A stretch of DNA of 64,000 bases from Thermus filiformis (GCF_000771745.2 NZ_JPSL02000040.1:372001-436000), one strand, 5' to 3'. Counted from the first letter of the stretch, positions 18,010 through 28,034 are shown. Numbers and translations are program-made. The notes: generated from the letters alone by a model not told the origin.

Positions 18010-19653
18010 GTGGAGAAGGTTTTCGGACGAACCAGCGGCCTCAAAAAGAGCGAGCTCAAGAAACTCACCAACCTGTACCGCCGCCGTCTGCCCAAGGACC
18101 GGGTGACCACCCCCGAGGTCTCCCGCACCTTGGCCCAGCTCTCCTGGGAGCTGAGGCGGCCCGTCAGCCTGCTTTTGGACCGGGAGGGCCGGGTGGTGCG
18201 GGTGGCGGTGGGGGACGCCAAGGAGCTGCCCATCCCCGAGCGGCCCTACGTGGAGACCCGGCTTTCCGGCTACCGGGTCCTGCACACCCACCTCTCGGGG
18301 GGCGGGTTTTCGCGGCAGGACCTCTCTGTCCTCTTCCTGAACCGGCTGGACGCCATGGCCGCCCTCGAGGTCCAGGAGGGGGAGCCCGGGCTTCTCCACC
18401 TGGCCCTCCTCTCTCCTCCCAGGGCCCGGGAGGAGGACTGGCAGGTCCTGCCCCCCAGGCCCCACTTCGCCTGGCAGGAGTTTGACCTCCTGGGGGCGGT
18501 CCTGGCCTTGGAGGAGGAGCTTTCCCGCCACGGCCGGCTCCTGGAGGTCAGGGACGGCCAGGGGGAGCGGGTCCTCCTGGTGGGGGTGGACCTGGGGGAG
18601 GGGTGGGAGGCGGAGGCGGGCCTGGAGGAGATGGCCGAGCTGGTCCGCACCGCCGGGGGGGTGGTGGCGGGGAGGAGTCTGGTCTTTCGCAAGGCCCTGG
18701 ACCCCCGGACTTTGGTGGGGCTCGGGAAGCTAGAGGAGCTGAAGAGCCTGGCCTACCACCAGGACGCCTCCACCCTGGTCTTCGGCCTGGACCTCACCCC
18801 CGCCCAGGCCCGGGAGATCGAGGCCCTCACCGGGCTCAAGGTCCTGGACCGGACCCAGCTCATCCTGGACATCTTCGCCCTCCACGCCCGCACCCCCGAG
18901 GCCCAGGCCCAGGTGGAGCTGGCCCAGCTCCGCTACCTCCTGCCCCGGCTGGTGGGGAAAGGGAAGGAGCTCTCCCGGCTGGGGGGCGGGATCGGGACCC
19001 GGGGCCCCGGGGAGACCAAGCTCGAGGTGGACCGGAGGCGGCTTCTGGAGCGGATCCACCACCTGACGGAGCGCCTCGAGGCCTACGCCCTGCGCCGCCA
19101 GGAGGCCCGCCGCCAGCGGAGGCGGCAGGGGGTGCCGGTGGTGGCGGTGGTGGGGTACACCAACGCGGGCAAGACCACCCTGATGCGGGCCCTGGCCAAG
19201 GCGGGGGAGGAGGGGGAGGACAAGCTCTTCGCTACCCTGCGCCCCTTGACCCGCAAGGGCTTCCTCCCCGGCCTGGGGGAGGTGGTGTACACGGACACGG
19301 TGGGCTTCATCCGCCACATGCCCGAGGCCCTGCTCACCGCCTTCCGGGCCACCCTCGAGGAGGTGAAGGAGGCCCAGGTGCTTATTCACGTCCTGGACGC
19401 TTCCCGCGAGGGAGCCCTGGAGCGGCACCGGGTGGTGGAGGAGGTGCTGGAGGGCCTGGGGGTGGAGGCCCCCCGGGTCCTGGCCCTCAACAAGATAGAC
19501 CGGGCCGCCCCCTACGACGTCTACTACCTCCAGGACCGCCTGGGCGGGGTGGCCGTCTCCGCCCTTAAGGGCACGGGCCTGGAGGAGCTCAGGCTCCGGG
19601 TGAAGGAGGCCCTTCTGGCCCAGGGGGTTCAGCCCCAGGCCTGGGCCCTCTAG
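18010..19653 (+). CDS. hflX: GTPase HflX with long N-terminal extension
   Basis: A 547-residue ribosome-associated GTPase, thought to split or rescue stalled 70S ribosomes. The canonical part begins near residue 200, with LVGLGKLEELKSLAYH and the Gly-rich SRLGGGIGTRGPGETK motif. The G domain follows: P-loop GYTNAGKTTL near 382, G3 DTVGFI and G4 NKID. The first 195 residues form an extra domain lacking in E. coli HflX but found in some other bacterial HflX proteins. Start GTG at 18010, 11 bp after TATACT. The stop is followed by a repeat element. Confidence 0.92.
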   Translation: MEKVFGRTSGLKKSELKKLTNLYRRRLPKDRVTTPEVSRTLAQLSWELRRPVSLLLDREGRVVRVAVGDAKELPIPERPYVETRLSGYRVLHTHLSGGGFSRQDLSVLFLNRLDAMAALEVQEGEPGLLHLALLSPPRAREEDWQVLPPRPHFAWQEFDLLGAVLALEEELSRHGRLLEVRDGQGERVLLVGVDLGEGWEAEAGLEEMAELVRTAGGVVAGRSLVFRKALDPRTLVGLGKLEELKSLAYHQDASTLVFGLDLTPAQAREIEALTGLKVLDRTQLILDIFALHARTPEAQAQVELAQLRYLLPRLVGKGKELSRLGGGIGTRGPGETKLEVDRRRLLERIHHLTERLEAYALRRQEARRQRRRQGVPVVAVVGYTNAGKTTLMRALAKAGEEGEDKLFATLRPLTRKGFLPGLGEVVYTDTVGFIRHMPEALLTAFRATLEEVKEAQVLIHVLDASREGALERHRVVEEVLEGLGVEAPRVLALNKIDRAAPYDVYYLQDRLGGVAVSALKGTGLEELRLRVKEALLAQGVQPQAWAL

Positions 19654-19670
19654 GAACACCTCTTCAGAAG

Positions 19671-19720
19671 GTTTGGGAAAGGCTTTGCCCCCAGCTTGGC
19701 GCCAGCCAGGATGGGGTGGA
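19671..19720 (-). repeat. Hairpin element copy (inverted) between hflX and acylphosphatase gene
   Basis: Read on the minus strand it begins TCCACCCCATCC immediately after the acyP stop TGA, continues through a stem region (GGCTGGCGCC), and then GGGGGCAAAGCCTTTCCC. The stem is less perfect than in other copies, since the two arms derive from different sequence flavours. Confidence 0.6.
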
Positions 19721-19987
19721 TCAGTACGTGTGGAAGCCCTTAAGCCCCGCCTCCTCTGCCCAGGTCACCTCCACCTCCTCCACCCGGGCCAGCCGGGGGC
19801 CCTGCCTCAGGTGGTGGAGGAAGAGTTCCAGGGCCTCCTTCGGTCCCTCCGCCACCACCTCCACCCGGCCGTCCGGGAGGTTCTCCGCGTATCCGGAAAG
19901 CCCCAGCTCCAGGGCCTTCTTCTGGGCGAAGGCCCGGTACCCCACCCCCTGCACCCGTCCCTTGACCAGGGCCACCATCCGCGCCAT
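19721..19987 (-). CDS. acyP: Acylphosphatase
   Basis: An 88-residue small alpha/beta hydrolase of carboxyl-phosphate bonds. Signature [13 protein letters not shown] (residues 10-22) provides the phosphate-cradling loop and catalytic Arg18, and the catalytic Asn lies in [16 protein letters not shown] near residue 36. Length is exactly typical. It is a single-gene unit between convergent hflX and divergent tamB, and its stop directly touches the repeat element. Confidence 0.95.
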   Translation of the reverse strand: MARMVALVKGRVQGVGYRAFAQKKALELGLSGYAENLPDGRVEVVAEGPKEALELFLHHLRQGPRLARVEEVEVTWAEEAGLKGFHTY

Positions 19988-20033
19988 GCCCCTATCCTAA
20001 GGGGTTTGCCACACGGCTTTCATGCCCCCTGGG

Positions 20034-20039
20034 TATCCT
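20034..20039 (+). promoter_or_regulatory. -10 element TATCCT of a leaderless promoter (tamB-like gene)
   Basis: TATCCT is followed by 6 nt and then GTG at 20046, which fits leaderless transcription and decides the start codon over the in-frame ATG at 20022. Confidence 0.6.
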
Positions 20040-20045
20040 GAGGGC

Positions 20046-23000
20046 GTGAGGCGGTTCTGGCCCCTCTTCCTCCTCCTGGGGGTGGGGCTTCTTCTAGGGT
20101 TTCCCCCCGTCCTGGACTACGCCCTGCGGCGGGCCCTTCCCCTTTTGGGCTTCTCCGGCACGGTCCAGTCCGTCCGGGGGCATCTGCTTTGGGGCCTCCG
20201 CCTCGAGGGGGTGGACCTGGCCTCCCAGGACCTCGCCCTCCAGGCGAAGAGGCTCTGGGTCTCCTACGACCTTCTGGGCCTCCTGAAGAGGGAGCTCCCC
20301 TTAAGCCTCCGCCTGGAAGGAGCCCGCCTCCGGCCCACCTGGGAGGCCCTGTTTCCCGAGGCCCCCGGCCCCCCTCCTCCCGTGCGGGTGGTCTTCCGGA
20401 GCCTCCGCCTGGACGGGGTGGAGGTGGAGCTTTCCCGGGGGAAGCGGCTCCTCCTCCCCCCCCTCCGCCTCACCTTGAGCGGGGAGAACCCCTACCGCTT
20501 CCTGGCCCGCCTCCCCGGGGGAAGCCTGCGGGGGGAGGCCCGGGCCCTGGACGGGACGCTTTCCGCCTGGGAGGTGCGCTACCGGGGGGAGCTCAAGGCC
20601 CTCTCCTTCTACTACCCGGAGGTCCTGGGGGGAGAGGCCGAGGGGGTGTGGCGGGTCGGCCCCTCGGGGGTGGAGGGGGAGAACCGGATCTCCCGGGGGA
20701 GGCTCCGCCTGGTGGGCTTTCCCCTTTCCGGGGTGGAGGGGCCGGTGGTCTTCCAAAAGGGGCGGCTGGAGGCCCGGCTGAAGGGGGTGGGGCTGGAAGG
20801 GCCGGTGGAGGCCCAGGCCGAGGTGGACCCGGAAGGCCAGCGCTACCGCTTCCAGGTGCGGGCCCGGCCCAGCCTACCCGCCCTGGCCCGCCACTTTGGC
20901 CTGGCCCTGCCCCTCGAGGGCCAGGGGGTCTTGGACCTGGAAGGGGAGGGGTGGGAGAGGCTGCGCCTTCTGGGAAGCTACTGGGGGACGGGCCGGTTTC
21001 TGGGGCAGGGGCTCGCCCTCTCGGGCCGCCTGGGGTTTGACGGGGCCTTCTGGCTCACCGGGGAGGCCCAAAGCCGCTACCTGGACCGGGCCTACCGGCT
21101 GGCCCTGGACCTGAGGGGAAGCCGGTACCGGGCCCTCCTCCTGGACGAGCTGGGCAGCCGGGTGGAGCTTAAAGGGGAAGGCGTCCGCACCCAGGCCCAG
21201 GGGGAGGTGGTCTGGCCCAGGCCCCTCCAGGGCCGGGCCCGGGTCTATTTCCAAAGCCAAGGAAGCGACTGGAAGGCCCGGGTGGAAAGCCCGGGGGTGG
21301 CCCTGGCCCTGACGCCGGGGCTGGACCTTTCCGGGAGCCTGGAGGGCCGGGGAAGCCAGGTGCGGGGCCGGCTGGGACCCCTGGGCCTGGAAGGCCGCTG
21401 GGACGACCTCCGGCTCGCCCTTGCCCCCACCCCCCTGGTCCTGGGAGGGGTGCAGGGGGAGGGGCGGCTTAAGGGGGGCCGCCTCGAGGCCCGCCTCCGG
21501 TACGACTCCCCGTACACTGCCCTTTTCCTTCGCCTCTGGCAGGAGAAGGAGGGGTTCTACCTCTTTGCCTTCTCGGAAGAGGGCGGGGGCCGGGGCACGC
21601 CGGTGGCCTACGGGACCTATCGGGAGGGGGCCTTCCGGCTCGAGCTCAAGGGGCTTCCCGTCCAGGCCGGGGACCGGTTCTTGGTCCGGGGCCAGGCGGT
21701 GTACCGGGAGGGGCTTTCGGGAAGGCTCTGGGTGGAGGGAAGGTACGCCAGGGCCCGGCTGGACCTTTTCACTTTTGGGGCGAGGGTCCAGGGGGAGGCC
21801 AAGACCCCCCTGGGGGTCCTCCCCTTCGCCGGGGTGTACGATCCAAAGGGGCTCCGGCTCCTTTCGGACGGGCTTTCCCTTACCTATCTTCCCTCCGAGG
21901 GCCTGCGCCTGCGGGGGCGTCTGGCCCTGGGGGGGCTCGGGCTCTGGGCCGACCTGGGCTACCGGCCGGGGGGGTTCTTCGGCCGGGCCCGGCTGGACTA
22001 CCCCCCCTACCAAAGCCTCCTCCTCCTGGGGGAGGGTGGGCGGCTCATCGCCGAGGCCCAGGGCCTCCTGGAAGGGCGGGGGGAGGTCTACCCGGACTTC
22101 TCGCTTTCCGGCCGGGTGAACTGGAGCCTGGAGGGGCTGGACCTTCCCCCTTTGGCCTTCACCCTGGACCGGGGCGGCCTGCGTCTAGAAGGGGTGGGAG
22201 AGGCGGGACTGGATGGGCGGTTCTCCCTCCGGCTCCCCTTCCGCTACCGGGGGGAGGGGTTGGTCCTCGAGGCCGCCGGCGACCTTCAGGGGGGCTGGGT
22301 GCGGCTCTTTGGGCGGTTTGGGCGGGTGGAGGGGAGGGGGCCCTGGAGGGGGCTGGACCTCGTTGGGGCGCTGGAGGTGCCCTACCTGGGGGAGGGGCGG
22401 GTCTCTGGGCGGCTGGACCTTCTGGCCCTGCGTTCGCGGGTGAGCCTGGACTTCCCCCAGCTCTCTTTGGGGGTGGAGGGGGAGGGGGGGAGGCTCCGCT
22501 TCGCCTTCCGGGGCCTCTCGGGGCGGGCCTGGGGGTCGGGGGTTTACGACGGGGCCCTCCGGTACGCCGCCTTCTTTGACGGGGCGGACCTTTCCCCCTT
22601 CGGCCTGCCCCTGGTCCTGGAGGGCCGGCTGGGGGACGATGGGGTGCGGCTCAAGGCTACTTCTCCCTACGGCCGGGCCTTCCTGGAGGGGGAAGGGCTT
22701 TCGTTCCCTTCAGGGGGCGGCGCCCTGCGGCTCCGGGTGGAAAGCCCCTACGCCTCCGGAGGAGGCGAGGTGGGGCTGGAGGGGGCGCGGCTCCGGCTGG
22801 CCCTCCGGCCGCCCTTCGCGGGGGAGGTGGAGGTGGAGGGGCCCTGGCGGGCCCTGGTCCTGCGGGGGGAGGGGGGGGTAAAGACGCCGGTGGGCCCCTT
22901 GCCCTTTACCCTCCTTGGGGGCCTGGAGGAGGGGCGGCTCCGCTACCAGGTGGAAGGCCCCCTGCGGCTTTCGGGGGAGGGGGCCTCCTACCGGGGGGTT

Positions 23001-26000
23001 CTGGACCTGCCCTTCGGGGCCCTGGGCCGGGAGGGGCGGCTTTTGGCCTCCTTGGAGGGGGAGGGGGTGCGGTTCCGGGTCCGGGGGGAGGGGGCGTGGG
23101 CTGGGCTGGACTTCCGGCTGGACCTTGCTGGGGAGGGGCCTGACCTGGGTGCGCTTTCGGGGAGGCTGGAGCTTCCCGAAGGAAGGGTAGGGCTGGAAGG
23201 GGGCAGGGCGCGGCTGGACCTGGGCCTTGCCCCCCTGGCCCGGGCCTTTGGGGTGGAGGCGGAGGGGCGGCTTCGGGGGGAGGTGGACCTGGAGGGGAAG
23301 GGGGAGGTCCTGGGGGAGGGGAGGGAGGTCCTGGGGGAGGGGAGGGCCTACGGGGAGGGGTTCCGCCTGGCCTACCGGGACCGGGTCCTGGAGGTCTATC
23401 TGCCGGGGCGGGGCCTGGGGCTGGGCCTGAGCGAGGAGGCGGTCTGGGGCCTGGGGAGGCTGGAGGGCCGGGTGAACCTGCGCCCCTTTGAGGGTCGGCT
23501 TTCCTACGGGGCCCTTTCCTTGGCCCTCTCGGGGGAGGTCCTGCGGCCGGAGGGGGTGGTTTCCTTCCCGGGGGGGCGGCTTTCCTTCGGGGCGGACCTT
23601 TCCCGGGGGGAGGCTTGGGGGCGGCTTTCCTACGGGGCGCCTTGGGCGGAAGGGGAGATGGACCTGGTCTGGCGCCAGGGGGTCTACGAGGGGACGGGAT
23701 GGCTGAGGAGCCTGGCCTACCTGCGGCAGGAGGGGCCGGTCCGGCTTACGGGGGAGGGGGTGCGGGCGCGGCTTTCCTGGGAGGCGCCCTTGCGGGTGGA
23801 GTTGTCGTACGCGAAAGAGGTCTTTTTGGCCCTTTCGGGGGAGGGAAGGGTGGAGGGGGTGGAGGTGCGGGCCGATCTGGCCTATGCGCCTTCTATGGGG
23901 TACCGGGGTGGGGTGTGGGCGCGGGGGTACGGGCTCTCTTTGGAGGGGCGGGGCCTTGCGGACGGGAGCCTGGGGTGGGAGGTTTCCGGAGAGGGGTTGC
24001 AAGGCCGGGGGCGGCTTGTGGGGCTGGACCTGGCCCTGGAGCTGGAGTACGCCCGGGCGCTGGGGAAGGCCCGCCTCGAGGCCCGGGCCCAAGGCGGGGG
24101 CAGCCTTCTCGGTCTACTAGAGCAAAAGCCCGGCGCCTTTCGCCTCGAGGGAGAAGGGGCCTTGGTGGGGGAGGCTCCTAAGCGGGAGGCCTTCACCTTC
24201 CTTTACGACGGGCAAATCCACTTCTCTGCCCCGGGGCTCGGCCTCTTCCTGGAGGGGGACCGGCTTAAGGCGGACCTGGACCAGGACCTGGCCCCCTTCG
24301 GCCTGCCCGTCCGCCTGAGGCTCAAGGGGGAGGGGCCCTGGCGGGAAGCCGTCCTCCAGGCGGAGCTCCGCTTGCCGCTCCCTTCGGGCGACGGGCCGGA
24401 GGGGACCCTTAAGGGGGAGGTCCGGCCGGGGGAGGGGAGGGCCTTCCTGGCCGGGGAGGTGCTGGGGGAGAGGCTGGAGGCCCTGTACCAGGGCGGGCTC
24501 CTTCTCCGCTTCCTAGGGCCCCGGCTTTCGGGGGAGGCCGTCTACCGGGAGGGGCTTTCGGGCCGGCTCCAGGTGGACCTGCCCCTGCCGGAAGGGGGCC
24601 TCCGGGGGGTGGTGGACCTGGAAGGCCTTTCCGCCCTTCTCCAGGGGTACGGGGCCTGGTCGGGGCGGGTGGAGGCCCGGGGGAGTCTGGGGCCCTCCTT
24701 GGACCTTGGGGCCGACCTGGCCTGGGGGGCGTACCGGCTCCAGGGGGCCTGGCGCTACGCGAAGGAGGTGGAGGGGACGGGGCGGCTCCAGACCCCCTAC
24801 GGCCAGGTGCGCCTCGAGGGCCGAGGGGCGGGCCTGGACCTTTTGGGGGAGGGGCTTCCCCTCCTGGGCCGGGTGGAGCTTTTCCCCTTCTCCCTCTCCT
24901 ACCGTTACGCCGGGGAGCTGCCCTCGAGCCTGGGCCGCCTGGAGGCCCAGGGGAGCTACCCCGGGGTCTGGCTCCAGGGGACCTACCAGGGCTACGGGAA
25001 GACCCTCCGCCTGAAGGGGGAGGAGGGCTTCCGCCTGGCCCTGGAGGGCGAGGGGGTGGAAGGGGAGGTTGGGCTTGGGGGGGTCGCCCTCCGCCTGGAA
25101 GGCTTCACCCTCGGCCCCCTCGCCCTCACCGGCCGCCTGGAGGGGCCCTGGAGCCGGGTGGACCTGGCCCTTAAGGCAGGGGCCTGGGGGCGGGAGAGCC
25201 GCCTGGAAGGCGTCTGGGACGGGGGGCTCGCCCTTAGGCTCTCGGGGGACCTGGAGGGGGAGGTGGCCTACCGGGGCCGGTGGTCGGGGGAGGTGCGGTT
25301 CAAGGAGGGGCGGCTCGCCCTCCAGGGGACGGGCCTTCCTGAGCTCATCGGGGAGGTCCTGGGGGCTCCCCTTCGCCTGGCTTATCCGGAGGCGGAGGTG
25401 GCGGGGCTTGGGGTGGACCTTGTGGCCCGGAGGGCCCAGGGAAGGGCCACCCTCTTCGGCGTGGAGGCGGAGGGCCGGGGGGAGGAGGTCTGGCTCGCCT
25501 ACCCGGCCCTGGCCGCCCGGGGGGTCCTCCGCCTTTCGGACCTCTCCCTCCGGGTCTGGACGGACCGGGGGGAAGGGGAGCTGGTCTACGCGGGGGGGCG
25601 GCTCCAGGGGGTACACGCCCTCACCTACGGCCCCCTTTCCCTGCGCCTCGAGGGGGCGGAAGACCATGTGGAGATCTCCGGGCGGGTGGAGCCCACCCCC
25701 TGGTGGCCGGAGGAGGTCCAGATAGAAGGGAGGGCGGGCCTGGACCTGGGCTACGCCCTCCGCTTCCAGACCGGAAAGGAGGTGGGGGAGGTTTCGGGCC
25801 AGGGGACGGCCTTCCGCCTGAGGCTTTCTGGCCCCTACGGGGAGGGGGAGGTGGCCTGGCCTGAGGGGAGCGGGGCCCTGCGGCTGGACCTTCCCCTCCC
25901 TCCCCTGGAAAGCCGGCTCCGCTTGGAGCTTCGGGGCCTGGACCTAGAGGGGGTGCTGGAGGGTGGGGTGGGCCGGGTGGAGGTGTCGGGGCGGCTCTTG

Positions 26001-28034
26001 CCGCTTAGGCTGGAGGCCCGGCTGGAGGAGGCCCGGCTGGAGGACTTCCTGGCCCGCTACGCCCCTTACCTGCGCGGCCTGGCCTCGGGCCGCCTGGCCT
26101 TCGCGGAGGGCCGGCTGGACCTGGACCTGAAGGGCCAGGCCCAGGTGGGAAAGGTCCGCCTCCCCTTTACCCTCCTGGGCGGGGGAAGCCCGGGGGCCCT
26201 CCAGGGGGAGGGGCGGCTGGGGGAGAGCCGCTTCCAGCTGGCCTACCGAGACGGGGTCCTGGAGGGGTCGGGCCGGACCCAGGCCTTCCCCCTGCACGCC
26301 CTTTTGGCGGCGGTGGCGGGGCCCTTGGAGGGGGAGGCCTACTGGACCGGGGCCTTCCGCTTCCGCCTGCCCAAAGACCCCTGGCGGGCCCAGGCGGTCT
26401 TGGTGGGGGAGTACCTCCGGTTCGCAGGCGGCGGGGACGAGCTTTCCGGCCGGGCCGCCTTCCGCTTCCAGGAGGGACGGTTCAGCGTGGACGAGCTGGC
26501 CCTTTCTGGCAAGGGGACCTGGCGGGGCGGGGGGTACTGGAGCCGGGAGGGGGCGGACCTCTGGCTCTCCCTGAAGGACACGGTCTTCACCCCGGTCCTT
26601 CAGGTGGTCCCCGCCCTCAGGCCCTACGCCCCCGAGGGGAGCGGGAGCGTGGAGTTCCGCCTGGGGAGGGAGAACGGGGCCGAGTCCCTTTCCGTGGCCC
26701 TGGACGAGTTCCGCTTCAAGCTGGGGCCGGTGGAGGGGTACCTGCCCCGGGGGAGGCTCCTCCTGAACGGGGGGGCCCGGGCCGAGGGGGAGGTCAGCCT
26801 GCTCAAGCCCTTCCCCGGCAAAGGAACGCTGGGCCTCGAGGGGAACCTGGAAAGCTTCACCCTTTCCGCCCAGGGGAGGCTCTCGGTGCCGGGCCTAAAG
26901 GAGGACGAGCCCTTCCGGGTGGCTTTCCGCTACCCGAGCTACGGCCTGGAGGTCCGGTACGCGGACGCCCTGGTCCAGGGCACGGCCTACCCCCTGCGCC
27001 TCGCCGCCTACGGCACCCTGCCCGTCCGCTACCCCCGCTACTACCTCCTGGACGGGCTTGTGAAGGTCCAAAGCGCCTTCTTGTACGAGGAGAAGGGGGT
27101 CTACCACCTCACAGGGGACCTGGAGGTCCTGAAGGCCAGGCTGGGCCTCCCCGAGGGGGAGAAGGAGGTGGCCCTGCCGGCCGGGTCCGGTGGGCCTACG
27201 GGCGGCCAGGTCCCGCTGGTCTTTGAGGGCCTCCGCGTCCGGGCGGAGCGGGGGGTGGTCATCCAGGAGGCCCTGGCCCAGGCGGAGCTCTTCGGGGAGG
27301 CCTACCTGCAGGGCACCTACCAGGACCCCTACCTCACGGGGGAGGTGCGGGCGCTTTGGGGCAACTTCCGCCTCTGGGACCAGGTCTTCGTCCTGGACCC
27401 CCAGGAAAGCTACGTCCGCTTCACCCCCCAGGGGGGGATCCTGCCCGAGCTCCACCTGGTGGCCAAAAGCGCGGTCCGGGGCTACACCGTCCGCCTCGAG
27501 GCGGACGGCCGCTTCGTCCGGGAGGGGGAGCGGGTGCGGCTCCGGCTGGACCCCCGGTTCACCTCCGACCCTCCCCTGGACACCCTGGAGATCTACGCCC
27601 TCCTCACCCTGGGGACCACGGACGTGACCCGGCTTCCGGAGACCGTGCCCCAGGCGGTCCTGGGCGCGGCCTTCCAGAACTTCCTTTTGGGCCAGCTGGA
27701 GCGGGAGCTCTCCCGCGCCTTGGGCCTGGACCGGTTCCAGGTGGAGACCCCCCTCTTCCAGGGGGGAAGCCTGGAGGAGACCCGGTTCACCGTGGGCAAG
27801 TACCTGACCCCCGAGCTCTTTTTGGGCTACCAGGTGGACCTGAGGGGGGAGCAGGCCCTGGCGGCGGAGTACCGCCGGGACGGGCTCACCCTCACCTTCT
27901 CCACCACCTTGGCCGAGAAGCCCCGCACCCTCCTCGGCCTGGGCTACAGCCTGACCCCCAGCCTGGACCTCCTCTTCAACCTGGAGTCGGATGAGGCCAC
28001 CCGGTTCAGCGTGGGGCTTTCCTACCGGTTCTAA
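20046..28034 (+). CDS. Giant TamB-like translocation/assembly protein (DUF490 family)
   Basis: About 2662 residues. The N terminus is a signal anchor (FWPLFLLLGVGLLLGFPPVLDYAL). An enormously repetitive beta-rich middle of Leu/Gly/Glu/Arg-rich strands follows. The C-terminal 400 residues contain TamB/DUF490 hallmarks (VKVQSAFLYEEKGVYHL, GEAYLQGTYQDPYLTGEVRA, a DTLEIYALLTLG segment), ending in LSYRF. Proteins of this shape are thought to bridge inner and outer membranes and help barrel insertion or lipid transport. It is roughly twice E. coli TamB in size. TamA is not adjacent; BamA lies 5 kb upstream. The TAA stop abuts a repeat element. Confidence 0.85.
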   Translation: MRRFWPLFLLLGVGLLLGFPPVLDYALRRALPLLGFSGTVQSVRGHLLWGLRLEGVDLASQDLALQAKRLWVSYDLLGLLKRELPLSLRLEGARLRPTWEALFPEAPGPPPPVRVVFRSLRLDGVEVELSRGKRLLLPPLRLTLSGENPYRFLARLPGGSLRGEARALDGTLSAWEVRYRGELKALSFYYPEVLGGEAEGVWRVGPSGVEGENRISRGRLRLVGFPLSGVEGPVVFQKGRLEARLKGVGLEGPVEAQAEVDPEGQRYRFQVRARPSLPALARHFGLALPLEGQGVLDLEGEGWERLRLLGSYWGTGRFLGQGLALSGRLGFDGAFWLTGEAQSRYLDRAYRLALDLRGSRYRALLLDELGSRVELKGEGVRTQAQGEVVWPRPLQGRARVYFQSQGSDWKARVESPGVALALTPGLDLSGSLEGRGSQVRGRLGPLGLEGRWDDLRLALAPTPLVLGGVQGEGRLKGGRLEARLRYDSPYTALFLRLWQEKEGFYLFAFSEEGGGRGTPVAYGTYREGAFRLELKGLPVQAGDRFLVRGQAVYREGLSGRLWVEGRYARARLDLFTFGARVQGEAKTPLGVLPFAGVYDPKGLRLLSDGLSLTYLPSEGLRLRGRLALGGLGLWADLGYRPGGFFGRARLDYPPYQSLLLLGEGGRLIAEAQGLLEGRGEVYPDFSLSGRVNWSLEGLDLPPLAFTLDRGGLRLEGVGEAGLDGRFSLRLPFRYRGEGLVLEAAGDLQGGWVRLFGRFGRVEGRGPWRGLDLVGALEVPYLGEGRVSGRLDLLALRSRVSLDFPQLSLGVEGEGGRLRFAFRGLSGRAWGSGVYDGALRYAAFFDGADLSPFGLPLVLEGRLGDDGVRLKATSPYGRAFLEGEGLSFPSGGGALRLRVESPYASGGGEVGLEGARLRLALRPPFAGEVEVEGPWRALVLRGEGGVKTPVGPLPFTLLGGLEEGRLRYQVEGPLRLSGEGASYRGVLDLPFGALGREGRLLASLEGEGVRFRVRGEGAWAGLDFRLDLAGEGPDLGALSGRLELPEGRVGLEGGRARLDLGLAPLARAFGVEAEGRLRGEVDLEGKGEVLGEGREVLGEGRAYGEGFRLAYRDRVLEVYLPGRGLGLGLSEEAVWGLGRLEGRVNLRPFEGRLSYGALSLALSGEVLRPEGVVSFPGGRLSFGADLSRGEAWGRLSYGAPWAEGEMDLVWRQGVYEGTGWLRSLAYLRQEGPVRLTGEGVRARLSWEAPLRVELSYAKEVFLALSGEGRVEGVEVRADLAYAPSMGYRGGVWARGYGLSLEGRGLADGSLGWEVSGEGLQGRGRLVGLDLALELEYARALGKARLEARAQGGGSLLGLLEQKPGAFRLEGEGALVGEAPKREAFTFLYDGQIHFSAPGLGLFLEGDRLKADLDQDLAPFGLPVRLRLKGEGPWREAVLQAELRLPLPSGDGPEGTLKGEVRPGEGRAFLAGEVLGERLEALYQGGLLLRFLGPRLSGEAVYREGLSGRLQVDLPLPEGGLRGVVDLEGLSALLQGYGAWSGRVEARGSLGPSLDLGADLAWGAYRLQGAWRYAKEVEGTGRLQTPYGQVRLEGRGAGLDLLGEGLPLLGRVELFPFSLSYRYAGELPSSLGRLEAQGSYPGVWLQGTYQGYGKTLRLKGEEGFRLALEGEGVEGEVGLGGVALRLEGFTLGPLALTGRLEGPWSRVDLALKAGAWGRESRLEGVWDGGLALRLSGDLEGEVAYRGRWSGEVRFKEGRLALQGTGLPELIGEVLGAPLRLAYPEAEVAGLGVDLVARRAQGRATLFGVEAEGRGEEVWLAYPALAARGVLRLSDLSLRVWTDRGEGELVYAGGRLQGVHALTYGPLSLRLEGAEDHVEISGRVEPTPWWPEEVQIEGRAGLDLGYALRFQTGKEVGEVSGQGTAFRLRLSGPYGEGEVAWPEGSGALRLDLPLPPLESRLRLELRGLDLEGVLEGGVGRVEVSGRLLPLRLEARLEEARLEDFLARYAPYLRGLASGRLAFAEGRLDLDLKGQAQVGKVRLPFTLLGGGSPGALQGEGRLGESRFQLAYRDGVLEGSGRTQAFPLHALLAAVAGPLEGEAYWTGAFRFRLPKDPWRAQAVLVGEYLRFAGGGDELSGRAAFRFQEGRFSVDELALSGKGTWRGGGYWSREGADLWLSLKDTVFTPVLQVVPALRPYAPEGSGSVEFRLGRENGAESLSVALDEFRFKLGPVEGYLPRGRLLLNGGARAEGEVSLLKPFPGKGTLGLEGNLESFTLSAQGRLSVPGLKEDEPFRVAFRYPSYGLEVRYADALVQGTAYPLRLAAYGTLPVRYPRYYLLDGLVKVQSAFLYEEKGVYHLTGDLEVLKARLGLPEGEKEVALPAGSGGPTGGQVPLVFEGLRVRAERGVVIQEALAQAELFGEAYLQGTYQDPYLTGEVRALWGNFRLWDQVFVLDPQESYVRFTPQGGILPELHLVAKSAVRGYTVRLEADGRFVREGERVRLRLDPRFTSDPPLDTLEIYALLTLGTTDVTRLPETVPQAVLGAAFQNFLLGQLERELSRALGLDRFQVETPLFQGGSLEETRFTVGKYLTPELFLGYQVDLRGEQALAAEYRRDGLTLTFSTTLAEKPRTLLGLGYSLTPSLDLLFNLESDEATRFSVGLSYRF

